This document shows positions 1-5,326 of a stretch of DNA of 5,326 bases, piece by piece. The notes below the pieces were generated by a model. It ran no database searches and was not told where the DNA came from. It saw nothing but the letters and a program-made list of their open reading frames with translations. The position numbers and the translations under genes are program-made. The DNA is from Acidobacteriota bacterium. GTDB taxonomy: Bacteria; Acidobacteriota; Terriglobia; Acidiferrales; 2-02-FULL-67-57. The stretch spans positions 1 through 5,326 of the forward strand of contig JACPRL010000106.1 in assembly GCA_016189965.1 (NCBI GenBank), given 5' to 3'. Within the stretch, counting starts at the first letter, position 1; the number at the start of each line of letters is the position of its first letter.

Positions 1-53
1 GTCTGGCGACCTCCGCGACGGCCTACGGCAGTGAGGTAGCTAGGGCAGACAGC

Positions 54-92
54 GCGTTTATGTCGGGGCTGAAGCCCCGACCCGCCAAACGC
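54..92. repeat. REP-like palindrome (two-tier stem-loop)
   Basis: A perfect 8-bp stem (GTCGGGGC at 62-69, GCCCCGAC at 74-81) encloses a TGAA loop. It is nested inside a second arm pair, GCGTTT at 54-59 and AAACGC at 87-92. The element lies 12 nt past the stop codon of the minus-strand gene ending at 105. On that strand the stem is not followed by a T-run, so it does not look like a classical intrinsic terminator. GC-rich palindromes with a short A-rich loop are common dispersed intergenic repeats in GC-rich bacteria. Whether this one is dispersed cannot be seen from one copy. It could still stabilise the 3' end of the upstream mRNA. Confidence 0.6.
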
Positions 93-104
93 ATTGGAGG
101 AAGT

Positions 105-692
105 TTATTGCGGAATCTCACTCTTGCAGATCGCTTCCATTTTTCTGATAAACCTGCGGCGATAACCCCACGGTGGTTTCTTGAGTAGAAGATCACGTTG
201 GTAGTCTTCCAATTCGCGCAAGAGAGCTTTGTGGAACATAGACCGATTAACTATGTATGCTTTCCTGTCTCGCCTCTTCAGAAGCGGCAGTTTTCTTCCG
301 CGGTGAATGAGCCACCCTCCGGTCGTGTCTGCATGGTGAACAAGGCGCGAGCGGACGTGCTTGTAGAAATGGTTGGCCCGACCCTTTTTGCGAAACACCT
401 TGAAGTGTTTAGCATTCCGCAAGAAGCGAATGAAGACGTTTCTAGTTTCGTTTCTTGTGTTAGGTTTGCCTTCCTTGAATGCTTGGAGTGTTTCGGCAAG
501 TAGGCAGTCAAGGGCTAGCACAACGAAACCCGAGTACTTGTATTTTTCAACCCTACGAATCCATCGAAGAAACCTTCCTTCAATTCGGTCGTGAAAGATT
601 TGGACAGCCTTTCGCCAAGAGTTGTTATCGCTCTTGGGAGTTAGCGCCAGATTCCAATAGTCTTGCGTTGAAAAGCGAGGGGAGATTTTCAT
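105..692 (-). CDS. conserved hypothetical protein, HEPN-like (candidate RNase/RNA-binding)
   Basis: A 195-residue, strongly basic protein (many Arg, Lys and His) with no signal peptide or membrane segment. Visible in order: an N-terminal YWNLAL segment near residue 12, a DRIEGRFL segment near 35-42, a hydrophobic helix with DCLLAETLQ at 62-70, RSRLVHH at 114-120, an INR/FHKAL-type segment near 148-157, and a basic C-terminal tail (FIRKMEAICK, 181-190). R114 and H119 form R-x4-H, the signature of HEPN domains, which are all-helical and often metal-independent RNases. The overall layout resembles a widespread uncharacterised bacterial family whose motif I remember as RCGxLHQ; this is memory, not a search. 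The ATG at 692 is fixed by an in-frame TAA 12 nt upstream; no Shine-Dalgarno is visible; the stop is TAA. It lies 19 nt behind rtcB on the same strand. GC is far below that of its neighbours, suggesting acquisition. The gene is near-certain; the HEPN assignment is moderate; catalytic activity is unproven. Confidence 0.75.
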   Translation of the reverse strand: MKISPRFSTQDYWNLALTPKSDNNSWRKAVQIFHDRIEGRFLRWIRRVEKYKYSGFVVLALDCLLAETLQAFKEGKPNTRNETRNVFIRFLRNAKHFKVFRKKGRANHFYKHVRSRLVHHADTTGGWLIHRGRKLPLLKRRDRKAYIVNRSMFHKALLRELEDYQRDLLLKKPPWGYRRRFIRKMEAICKSEIPQ

Positions 693-711
693 TCTGACAG
701 TTTAGAAGCGA

Positions 712-2160
712 CTAACCTTTTATGACGCCCATCGGTTTGAGACGAGCGACTTTCTTGGAGATGCCGGCCTGGTGGACGACTTCGATGACTTCGTCCACAT
801 CCTTGTAAGCTTCGGGAATTTCCTCCGCGATGCCGTCGCGGCTCTGCGACTTGACGTAGATGCCCTGCTCTTCGAGCCGCTGCCGCGCCGTCCGCGCCGC
901 TTCGCTCTTCTTCGCCTGCGTGCGGCTCATCTGCCGGCCGGCGCCGTGGCAGACGGTGCCGAAGGTCTCCTGCATCGCGCCCTCCGTGCCGACCAGCACC
1001 CAGCTCGCTGTGCCCATCGAGCCGGGAATCAGCACCGGCTGGCCGACGGCGCGGTAGGCCGCGGGTACTTCGGCGCGGCCGGGGGCAAAGGCGCGCGTGG
1101 CGCCCTTGCGGTGCACGAGCACTTCGCGCTCTTCGCCGTCGATCGTGTAGCGCTCGCGCTTGGCGATGTTGTGCGCGATGTCGTAGACCGCGCGCACTTC
1201 CGTCTCCGGCCCGAACAGGCGCTCGACGGCCTTGCGGGTGAAATGCGCGATGGCCTGGCGGTTCGCCCAGGCAAAGTTCGCCGCTGCGTTCATTGCCCCG
1301 AGGTAGCTCCGCCCTTCGGGCGAGTTGATGGGCACGCAGGCCAGTTGCCGGTCGGGCAGCTCGATGCTGTAGCGCTGCATGGCCGCGCCCATCTCCTTCA
1401 GGTAGTCGGTGCAGACCTGGTGGCCGAGGCCGCGCGAGCCGCAGTGGATGAGCACGACCACCTGGCCTTCGCGCAGGCCGAGCGCCCGGGCCGCGTCGGC
1501 GTCAACAATCTTCTCGACATACTGCACCTCGAGGAAGTGATTCCCGGAGCCGAGTGTGCCCAGCTGGGGCGCGCCGCGCTGCTTGGCGTGGCGCGAGACC
1601 TTGTCCGGGTCGGCGCCGGCCAGCGCGCCCTCGGCCTCGCAGTGCTCGACGTCGGCCGGCGCGCCCAGCCCGCGCTCTTCAACCACCCAGCGCGCCCCGC
1701 GCGCGAGCACCTGGTCAATCTCCTTCGGCGAGCAGGGCACCGGCCCCGCGGTGCCAGTGCCGCAAGGGACGTCGCGGAAGAGCTGGTGGACGAGCTCCTT
1801 GATGCGCGGGGCGACTTCTTCGCGCCGCAGCGAGGTGCCCAGCAGGCGCACTCCGCAGTTGATGTCAAAGCCCACGCCGCCCGGCGACACCACGCCTGTG
1901 CGCGCGTCGGTGGCCGCCACGCCGCCGATGGGGAAGCCGTAGCCCTGGTGGATGTCCGGCATGGCCAGCGAGCGCCCGACGATGCCTGGCAGGCAGGCGA
2001 CGTTGATGGCCTGCTCGAGCGAAAGGTCGTTCAGGATCTGCCGCAGCAGCTTCTCGTTGGCGTAGATGAGCGCCTCGGTGCGCATCCCGGGCTTGGTGCT
2101 CTTCGGGATGAGGTAGCGATAGTCGTCGATCTTTTTCAGTTGTTCGAATTCGAGCTTCAT
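712..2160 (-). CDS. rtcB: RNA-splicing ligase RtcB (3'-phosphate/5'-hydroxyl RNA ligase)
   Basis: The 482-residue product is a full-length RtcB, close to the 481 residues of mature archaeal RtcB, with no intein. RtcB joins RNA 2',3'-cyclic phosphate or 3'-phosphate ends to 5'-OH ends using GTP and Mn2+, through a guanylylated histidine; it serves tRNA splicing or RNA repair in the cytoplasm. All active-site elements are visible: GVGFDINCGVR with metal ligands D99 and C102, GSGNHFLE with N207 and H208, HCGSRGLGHQ with H239, YDIAHN with H330, PGSMGTASW near 379-387, and CHGAGRQMSR with H405, the expected guanylylated residue. Spacing matches the Pyrococcus enzyme (D95, C98, H203, H234, H329, H404). 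The ATG start gives the usual N-terminus, but no strong Shine-Dalgarno precedes it, and the ferredoxin terminator ends only 13 nt upstream. No rtcA, rtcR or archease gene is in the window. The HEPN-like gene follows after 19 nt. The stop codon is TAG. Confidence 0.97.
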   Translation of the reverse strand: MKLEFEQLKKIDDYRYLIPKSTKPGMRTEALIYANEKLLRQILNDLSLEQAINVACLPGIVGRSLAMPDIHQGYGFPIGGVAATDARTGVVSPGGVGFDINCGVRLLGTSLRREEVAPRIKELVHQLFRDVPCGTGTAGPVPCSPKEIDQVLARGARWVVEERGLGAPADVEHCEAEGALAGADPDKVSRHAKQRGAPQLGTLGSGNHFLEVQYVEKIVDADAARALGLREGQVVVLIHCGSRGLGHQVCTDYLKEMGAAMQRYSIELPDRQLACVPINSPEGRSYLGAMNAAANFAWANRQAIAHFTRKAVERLFGPETEVRAVYDIAHNIAKRERYTIDGEEREVLVHRKGATRAFAPGRAEVPAAYRAVGQPVLIPGSMGTASWVLVGTEGAMQETFGTVCHGAGRQMSRTQAKKSEAARTARQRLEEQGIYVKSQSRDGIAEEIPEAYKDVDEVIEVVHQAGISKKVARLKPMGVIKG

Positions 2161-2173
2161 GGTCTTTCGGGCG

Positions 2174-2223
2174 AAAAAACAAAAGGCGGCTGGGACTCGC
2201 CCTCCCCGTGGAGTCCCGCCGCC
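2174..2223 (-). terminator. intrinsic terminator of the ferredoxin gene
   Basis: On the minus strand a long GC-rich stem is followed directly by a T-rich tract. Stem arms in plus coordinates: GGCGGC 2185-2190 with GCCGCC 2218-2223, and GGGACTC 2192-2198 with GAGTCCC 2211-2217. There is a single bulged T at 2191 and a 12-nt loop. Reading minus, the stem ends in GCC and continues TTTTGTTTTTT (2184-2174). It begins 27 nt after the ferredoxin stop and ends 13 nt before the rtcB start codon. Confidence 0.9.
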
Positions 2224-2250
2224 CGAAGAATTCCGCTTGGCGCGCTGCGC

Positions 2251-2523
<273 letters not shown>

Positions 2524-2654
2524 TCGCTCACTCTCCTCACTGTCCCCGGCTCAAACCGCTGGGCGAGATGCAGTTCCGCCGTCCCCCGGCCCAGGGTTCA
2601 CTCTTTTTCTAGCACGAACGTTGCCCCGCTGCAAGAGCGACCAGCCGGCCATCC

Positions 2655-2684
2655 AGTATAGCCACCTCCCGCCGCGGCTGTCAA
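2655..2684 (-). promoter_or_regulatory. sigma70-type promoter for the ferredoxin gene
   Basis: Reading the minus strand, a consensus TTGACA (-35, plus 2684-2679) is followed by an 18-nt spacer and TATACT (-10, plus 2660-2655). Transcription would start near 2648, giving a leader of about 125 nt before the ferredoxin ATG. The match to consensus is striking in such GC-rich surroundings. The position, upstream of a gene with a good ribosome site, makes this convincing without experiment. Confidence 0.75.
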
Positions 2685-2723
2685 AAACCTCCCCGCCGCG
2701 CCAATGCAGTGTCCCCAGTTTGA

Positions 2724-2781
2724 GTTCAACCCAGCGGCTCCCGCCGCTGGGCGCTCTGTGGCAGGAGCCACAGGGTTGAAC
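2724..2781. repeat. two-hairpin palindromic element closed by an outer inverted repeat
   Basis: Outer arms GTTCAACCC (2724-2732) and GGGTTGAAC (2773-2781) are exact reverse complements. Inside are two perfect hairpins: CCCAGCGGC/GCCGCTGGG (2730-2738 and 2743-2751, loop TCCC) and CTGTGGC/GCCACAG (2756-2762 and 2767-2773, loop AGGA), joined by CGCT. Folded together they make a three-way junction, with a few bases shared between outer and inner stems. GGCTCC in the first hairpin (2736-2741) is also complementary to GGAGCC in the second (2764-2769), so an alternative fold exists. No T-run follows on either strand. It lies between the peroxiredoxin-like stop and the ferredoxin promoter. It looks like a compound REP/BIME-type element, but dispersal elsewhere in the genome cannot be tested here. 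Confidence 0.65.
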
Positions 2782-2808
2782 GTAGTTCGAGGGGCGCGGC
2801 ACGCGCGG

Positions 2809-3297
2809 CTAGGTCCGCGGGAAGCGCCGCAGCACGGCTTCGATCTCTTCCCACGCCGGCCGCTCCTCGGCGTTCTCCGCCACGGCGATGAAGTAGGCGA
2901 TGCCGTACTTGTCGTGCACGATGAGCGCCGGTTCGACCTGCGCCGGGCGCAGCCAGCGCTTGGCGAGCAAGCCGTAGCGCTCCGCCACCGCGCTCCCCGG
3001 GTCGCTCAGCAGCGGGAAGGGGAGCGCGAGTTCATGATGGAGGCGCGCCAACTCGGCCACCGGCTCGGGCGCGATGCCCATGATGACAGTCTTGAAGGCG
3101 CGCGCCTTCGCTGCCTGCTGGCCGAGCTCCTGGCAGTAGGTTCGGCAGCGCGGGTTGGCGGCGCTCGCGAGAAAATAGACGATGGCGTGCGTGTGGCCGG
3201 TGTAGTGGTGCTGAGCCACAATGCTGTCGTCGTGCGCCGTCAGCTTGTAGGAGGGCGTCTTCTGCAGGTAGCGCAGCGTTTTGGTCTCCGCGCGCAC
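2809..3297 (-). CDS. peroxiredoxin-like (AhpC/TSA-type, thioredoxin-fold) protein
   Basis: A 162-residue cytoplasmic protein that follows the redoxin layout. There is an N-terminal strand region (TPSYKLTAHDD, 14-24), a hydrophobic strand AIVYFLAS (38-45) leading into C51-x3-C55, a strand VIMGIAPEP (71-79), the DPGSAVAERYGLL segment (99-111) typical of peroxiredoxins and bacterioferritin-comigratory proteins, and a PALIVHDKYGI strand-turn (123-133). Peroxiredoxins reduce peroxides through an active cysteine. Here the usual P-x3-T/S-x2-C signature is degenerate: C51 sits where the peroxidatic cysteine would be, but N48 replaces Thr/Ser, and the arginine usually found before the late PTLIVID-like strand is not evident. 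So a peroxidase role is uncertain, and a thiol oxidoreductase or non-enzymatic redox role is possible. The start is GTG at 3297, 4 nt after the reductase TGA, with a GGAG overlapping the end of that gene. Stop TAG. Confidence 0.8.
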   Translation of the reverse strand: MRAETKTLRYLQKTPSYKLTAHDDSIVAQHHYTGHTHAIVYFLASAANPRCRTYCQELGQQAAKARAFKTVIMGIAPEPVAELARLHHELALPFPLLSDPGSAVAERYGLLAKRWLRPAQVEPALIVHDKYGIAYFIAVAENAEERPAWEEIEAVLRRFPRT

Positions 3298-3301
3298 GGC
3301 C

Positions 3302-4477
3302 TCAGCTCCACACCGCGCGGGCCAGCGTGGCCAGCGTCAGCGGCTCGCCGTAGAGGAAAGCGCGGGCCGCGACCCCGCAGACCAGCCGCGAGCGGAAAAT
3401 CAGCCCGATACGGTCCACCGTCTGCTCACGGTGCTCGCCGCCGGGCAAGTCGCGCAGGTAGCCGCCCAACCGCGCCCGCCACAGCGTTTGGAAGCGCGCG
3501 AGCTCTTCTTCCAGGTGGCCGCGGCGCAGCCCGCGGTCAATCAGCTCGACCGCCAGCAGCGCCGTCTCCATCGCCGGGTAGATGCCCTCGCCGGTCGAGC
3601 CGGAAACGAACCCGCCCGCGTCGCCCACCAGCACCACCGGCCCGCGCACGAGCGGGCCGCCCTTGTTGACCGCGCCGGCCGGGTCGAGGTCATAGTAGGG
3701 CTTCTGCGGCGCGAGGTCGGCCGGCAGAAGGTGGCGCTCTTGGCAGACGTGAAAAAATTTCCGGTAGGGGTCCTGGATGCGCTCGCCGGGGCCGAGCCGG
3801 CCGCCGAGGCCGACGCAGAGGTGGTCGCGCTTGGGGAAAATCCAGCCGTAGCCCACCAAGCCGTCGAAGCGCAGCGCCACCAGCAGCGGCCGCCGGTCCG
3901 AATAGCGCCGGGCAATCTCCTCGGCGGAATAGGGCAGGTCTTCGTTGGCGCACAGCACGTATTCATTCGCCTTCCAGCCGCGCCGCAGCCCGCTCAGGTA
4001 GGCCACGCGGCTGTGCGCGCCGTCGGCTCCGATGAGCGTCCGGCCGCGGAACTCGTCGCCGTTCTCGAGGCGAATCGTCACGCCGCCGTTCTCGAAACTC
4101 AGCGCCGCCAGCCCGCTCCCCTCGCGGAAGTCGGCCCCGGCGCTGACGGCGATGTCCTTCAGCCCGTTGTCAAAACGGCTGCGCAGCGAGAGGTAGCCCG
4201 ACGGGCGGCGCTCGCTCCAGCGCGCCTGGCGGGCCAACCGCTCGTCGAGAAACGTGATGCCGTGGAAGGCGGAGTCGACCAGCTCGGCGCGGTGCGGCTC
4301 CAGATCAGGGAAGCGCTCGAAGGCCAGCCGGTTGATCCAACTGGCGCAGGTCTTGTGCCGCGGGAAGCGGGCTTTGTCCACCAGCAACGTGTGGTAGCCG
4401 GCCTCGGCCGCCAGCTTGGCCGCCGTCGAGCCCGCCGGCCCGGCGCCGATGACTACTACGTCATAGTTCTTGACCAT
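3302..4477 (-). CDS. geranylgeranyl reductase-family FAD-dependent oxidoreductase
   Basis: A 391-residue flavoprotein of the geranylgeranyl reductase (GGR/ChlP-like) branch of the PHBH-type FAD enzymes. Such enzymes saturate isoprenoid double bonds in lipids, quinone tails or chlorophyll, or oxidise related substrates. Visible: an N-terminal Rossmann motif YDVVVIGAGPAG (5-16) with D35 closing the second strand, a basic-Cys segment KTCASW (42-47), the family segment YGWIFPKRDHLCVGLGG (210-226), IGADGAHSRV (149-158), and the second FAD motif LVGDAGGF followed by STGEGI (283-299). No transmembrane helix is obvious; the enzymes are usually membrane-peripheral. I chose the ATG at 4477 because the Rossmann strand follows within a few residues. 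A GTG at 4525 would add 16 unlikely residues and lies upstream of the predicted transcription start. The stop TGA is followed 4 nt later by the peroxiredoxin-like gene, so the two are probably one operon. The substrate is unknown; menaquinone or polyprenyl-lipid reduction is a guess. Confidence 0.9.
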   Translation of the reverse strand: MVKNYDVVVIGAGPAGSTAAKLAAEAGYHTLLVDKARFPRHKTCASWINRLAFERFPDLEPHRAELVDSAFHGITFLDERLARQARWSERRPSGYLSLRSRFDNGLKDIAVSAGADFREGSGLAALSFENGGVTIRLENGDEFRGRTLIGADGAHSRVAYLSGLRRGWKANEYVLCANEDLPYSAEEIARRYSDRRPLLVALRFDGLVGYGWIFPKRDHLCVGLGGRLGPGERIQDPYRKFFHVCQERHLLPADLAPQKPYYDLDPAGAVNKGGPLVRGPVVLVGDAGGFVSGSTGEGIYPAMETALLAVELIDRGLRRGHLEEELARFQTLWRARLGGYLRDLPGGEHREQTVDRIGLIFRSRLVCGVAARAFLYGEPLTLATLARAVWS

Positions 4478-4513
4478 CGCCTCAGCCAGCTTCTCCCGCC
4501 AGACGAGCCGAGC

Positions 4514-4542
4514 ACCATAGCACACGCATCAGACCCCATCAA
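4514..4542 (-). promoter_or_regulatory. predicted promoter of the reductase/peroxiredoxin-like operon
   Basis: On the minus strand TTGATG (plus 4542-4537) and TATGGT (plus 4519-4514) are 17 nt apart, and the -10 carries an upstream TG, giving an extended -10 (TGCTATGGT). Transcription would start near 4507, leaving about 30 nt before the ATG at 4477. The match is good but not perfect. The consistency with the chosen start codon adds support. Confidence 0.5.
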
Positions 4543-4567
4543 TCCGCGCCCCCTTGATGCTGCTGCG

Positions 4568-4597
4568 TTGCGGCTTCGGGCAGCCGGCGGGTAGAAT
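4568..4597 (+). promoter_or_regulatory. predicted promoter of the UPF0173 hydrolase gene
   Basis: TTGCGG (4568-4573) and TAGAAT (4592-4597) are separated by 18 nt, placing the transcription start near 4604 and a leader of about 37 nt before the GTG at 4641. The -10 overlaps an in-frame ATG at 4596, which argues against that ATG as the start. It lies back to back with the minus-strand promoter for the reductase. Confidence 0.45.
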
Positions 4598-4625
4598 GGC
4601 TTCCTTCCTTTCGAGTCGCACCTTC

Positions 4626-4634
4626 AAGGAGGAG
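4626..4634 (+). promoter_or_regulatory. ribosome binding site deciding the GTG start at 4641
   Basis: AAGGAGGAG is a near-perfect Shine-Dalgarno sequence, its GGAGG core ending 8 nt before the GTG at 4641. The alternative in-frame ATG at 4596 has no comparable site, so this decides the start of the hydrolase. Confidence 0.8.
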
Positions 4635-4640
4635 AGCGCC

Positions 4641-5326
4641 GTGGACACACGCGGAGTCAAGCTGACCTGGCTGGGGCATGGCACCTTCAAGGCCGAGACG
4701 CAGGGCAAGACGGTGCTGATCGACCCGTGGGTCGAGGGCAACCCCGCCTGCCCGGCGAAGCTCAAGTTCTTCGACCGCATTGACACGATGCTCATCACCC
4801 ACGGCCACTTCGACCACATCGCCGACGCCGTCGCCCTGGCCAAGAAGCACAAGCCCGCGGTGGTCGCCATCTGGGAAACCTGCCAGTGGCTGGCCTCCAA
4901 GGGTGTTGAGAATCTCGTTGACATGAACAAGGGCGGCACGGTTAAGGTCGGCGATCTGCTGGTGACGATGGTGCATGCCGATCACAGTTGCGGCATCCTC
5001 GACGACGGCAGAATCATCTACGGCGGCGACCCCTGCGGCTACGTCGTCCGCTTCCCCGGCGGCCTCACCCTCTATCACGCTGGCGATACCAACGTCTTCG
5101 GCGATATGAAAATCATCGCTGAGCTCTATCAGCCGTCGCTCGCCTGCCTGCCTATCGGCGACCACTACACCATGAGCCCCCGCGAGGCCGCTTACGCTCT
5201 GCGCCTGCTCGGCGTCAAAGCCGTCATCCCCATGCATTACGGTACCTTCCCCATCCTCACCGGCACCCCCGACGCCCTGCGCCAGATGACGAAAGACATC
5301 CCGGGACTCGAAATCATCGCCCTCAA
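4641..5326 (+). CDS. UPF0173-family metal-dependent hydrolase (metallo-beta-lactamase fold), 3' end outside window
   Basis: The frame is open from GTG 4641 to the right edge: 228 residues and two bases, with no stop seen. UPF0173 proteins are about 225-240 residues, so only the last few are probably missing. The fold and metal site are clear: LGHGTF (11-16), LIDPW (26-30), THGHFDH with H54, H56, D58 and H59, the HADHS segment with H115, YHAGDT with D149, the PIGDHYTMSP segment at 171-180, and VIPMHYGTFP with H199. These would bind two metal ions, probably zinc. The family (UlaG-like branch of the metallo-beta-lactamase superfamily) has no firmly established general substrate. The protein is cytoplasmic, with no signal peptide. 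The start is set by the strong Shine-Dalgarno at 4626-4634; an ATG at 4596 in frame would add 15 residues but overlaps the predicted -10. It is transcribed divergently from the reductase operon. Confidence 0.93.
   Translation, partial: MDTRGVKLTWLGHGTFKAETQGKTVLIDPWVEGNPACPAKLKFFDRIDTMLITHGHFDHIADAVALAKKHKPAVVAIWETCQWLASKGVENLVDMNKGGTVKVGDLLVTMVHADHSCGILDDGRIIYGGDPCGYVVRFPGGLTLYHAGDTNVFGDMKIIAELYQPSLACLPIGDHYTMSPREAAYALRLLGVKAVIPMHYGTFPILTGTPDALRQMTKDIPGLEIIAL

Noticed and set aside
1..53. Possible 3' end of a coding region, and weak complementary bits (GTCTG 1-5 with CAGAC 46-50; ACCTC with GAGGT)
   Set aside because: Too short to identify a frame, and the pairings are 5 bp with long gaps; nothing here can be supported without sequence to the left.
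198..503. Short plus-strand frames opposite the HEPN-like gene
   Set aside because: No ribosome site or recognisable domain, and the minus frame has coherent family-like segments along its full length.
2724..2781. A tRNA or riboswitch, because of the multi-hairpin fold
   Set aside because: Only two hairpins plus an outer stem, no anticodon or T-arm sequence, no CCA end, and no known riboswitch consensus; a palindromic repeat explains it better.
2704..3669. A 321-codon plus-strand frame crossing the two-hairpin element and the redoxin gene
   Set aside because: It is antisense to a recognisable protein, turns into Arg/Pro/Ala-rich low complexity, and has no convincing ribosome site.
4478..4525. 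Upstream GTG start for the reductase
   Set aside because: It adds 16 residues ahead of the Rossmann strand with no family counterpart and lies upstream of the predicted transcription start near 4507.
3281..4594. A 437-codon plus-strand open frame opposite the reductase gene
   Set aside because: Its translation is an Ala/Arg/Gln-rich shadow with no motif, while the opposite strand encodes a clear FAD enzyme.
4539..5237. A 232-codon minus-strand frame opposite the UPF0173 hydrolase
   Set aside because: The plus strand carries all metallo-beta-lactamase-fold motifs and a strong Shine-Dalgarno; the minus frame is its mirror and would cover both divergent promoters.

Overview
The window reads as chromosomal DNA of a GC-rich bacterium. 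Most coding sequence is GC-rich at the third codon position, and one sampled 60-base stretch inside rtcB is about 77% GC. The mixture of a Thermus-type 7Fe ferredoxin, a UPF0173 metallo-hydrolase, a geranylgeranyl-reductase-family flavoprotein and intergenic palindromes would suit an Acidobacteriota-like genome. That placement is an impression only; there is no rRNA or other marker to confirm it.

Five genes lie on the minus strand and one on the plus strand. Reading the minus strand from right to left: a FAD-dependent geranylgeranyl-reductase-family protein (4477-3302); a peroxiredoxin-like thioredoxin-fold protein (3297-2809) starting 4 nt after it; a 285-nt intergenic region with a two-hairpin element and a clear sigma70-type promoter; a 7Fe ferredoxin (2523-2251) closed by a strong intrinsic terminator; a complete RNA ligase RtcB (2160-712); and, 19 nt later, a 195-residue basic protein with a HEPN-like R-x4-H motif (692-105). 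A metal-dependent hydrolase of the UPF0173 family starts at 4641 on the plus strand, diverges from the reductase, and runs off the right edge.

The reductase and the peroxiredoxin-like gene look translationally coupled. The ferredoxin looks monocistronic, with its own promoter and terminator. The most interesting part is the left end. A gene of clearly lower GC (about 38-50% in sampled 60-base lines), encoding a putative HEPN-family protein and so a candidate RNA-binding protein or ribonuclease, sits directly behind the RNA-repair ligase gene on the same strand and ends just before a REP-like palindrome. The HEPN assignment rests on motif and remembered family resemblance, not on a search. The functional link to RtcB is inference from position alone.

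Positions 1-53 hold no gene that can be supported.
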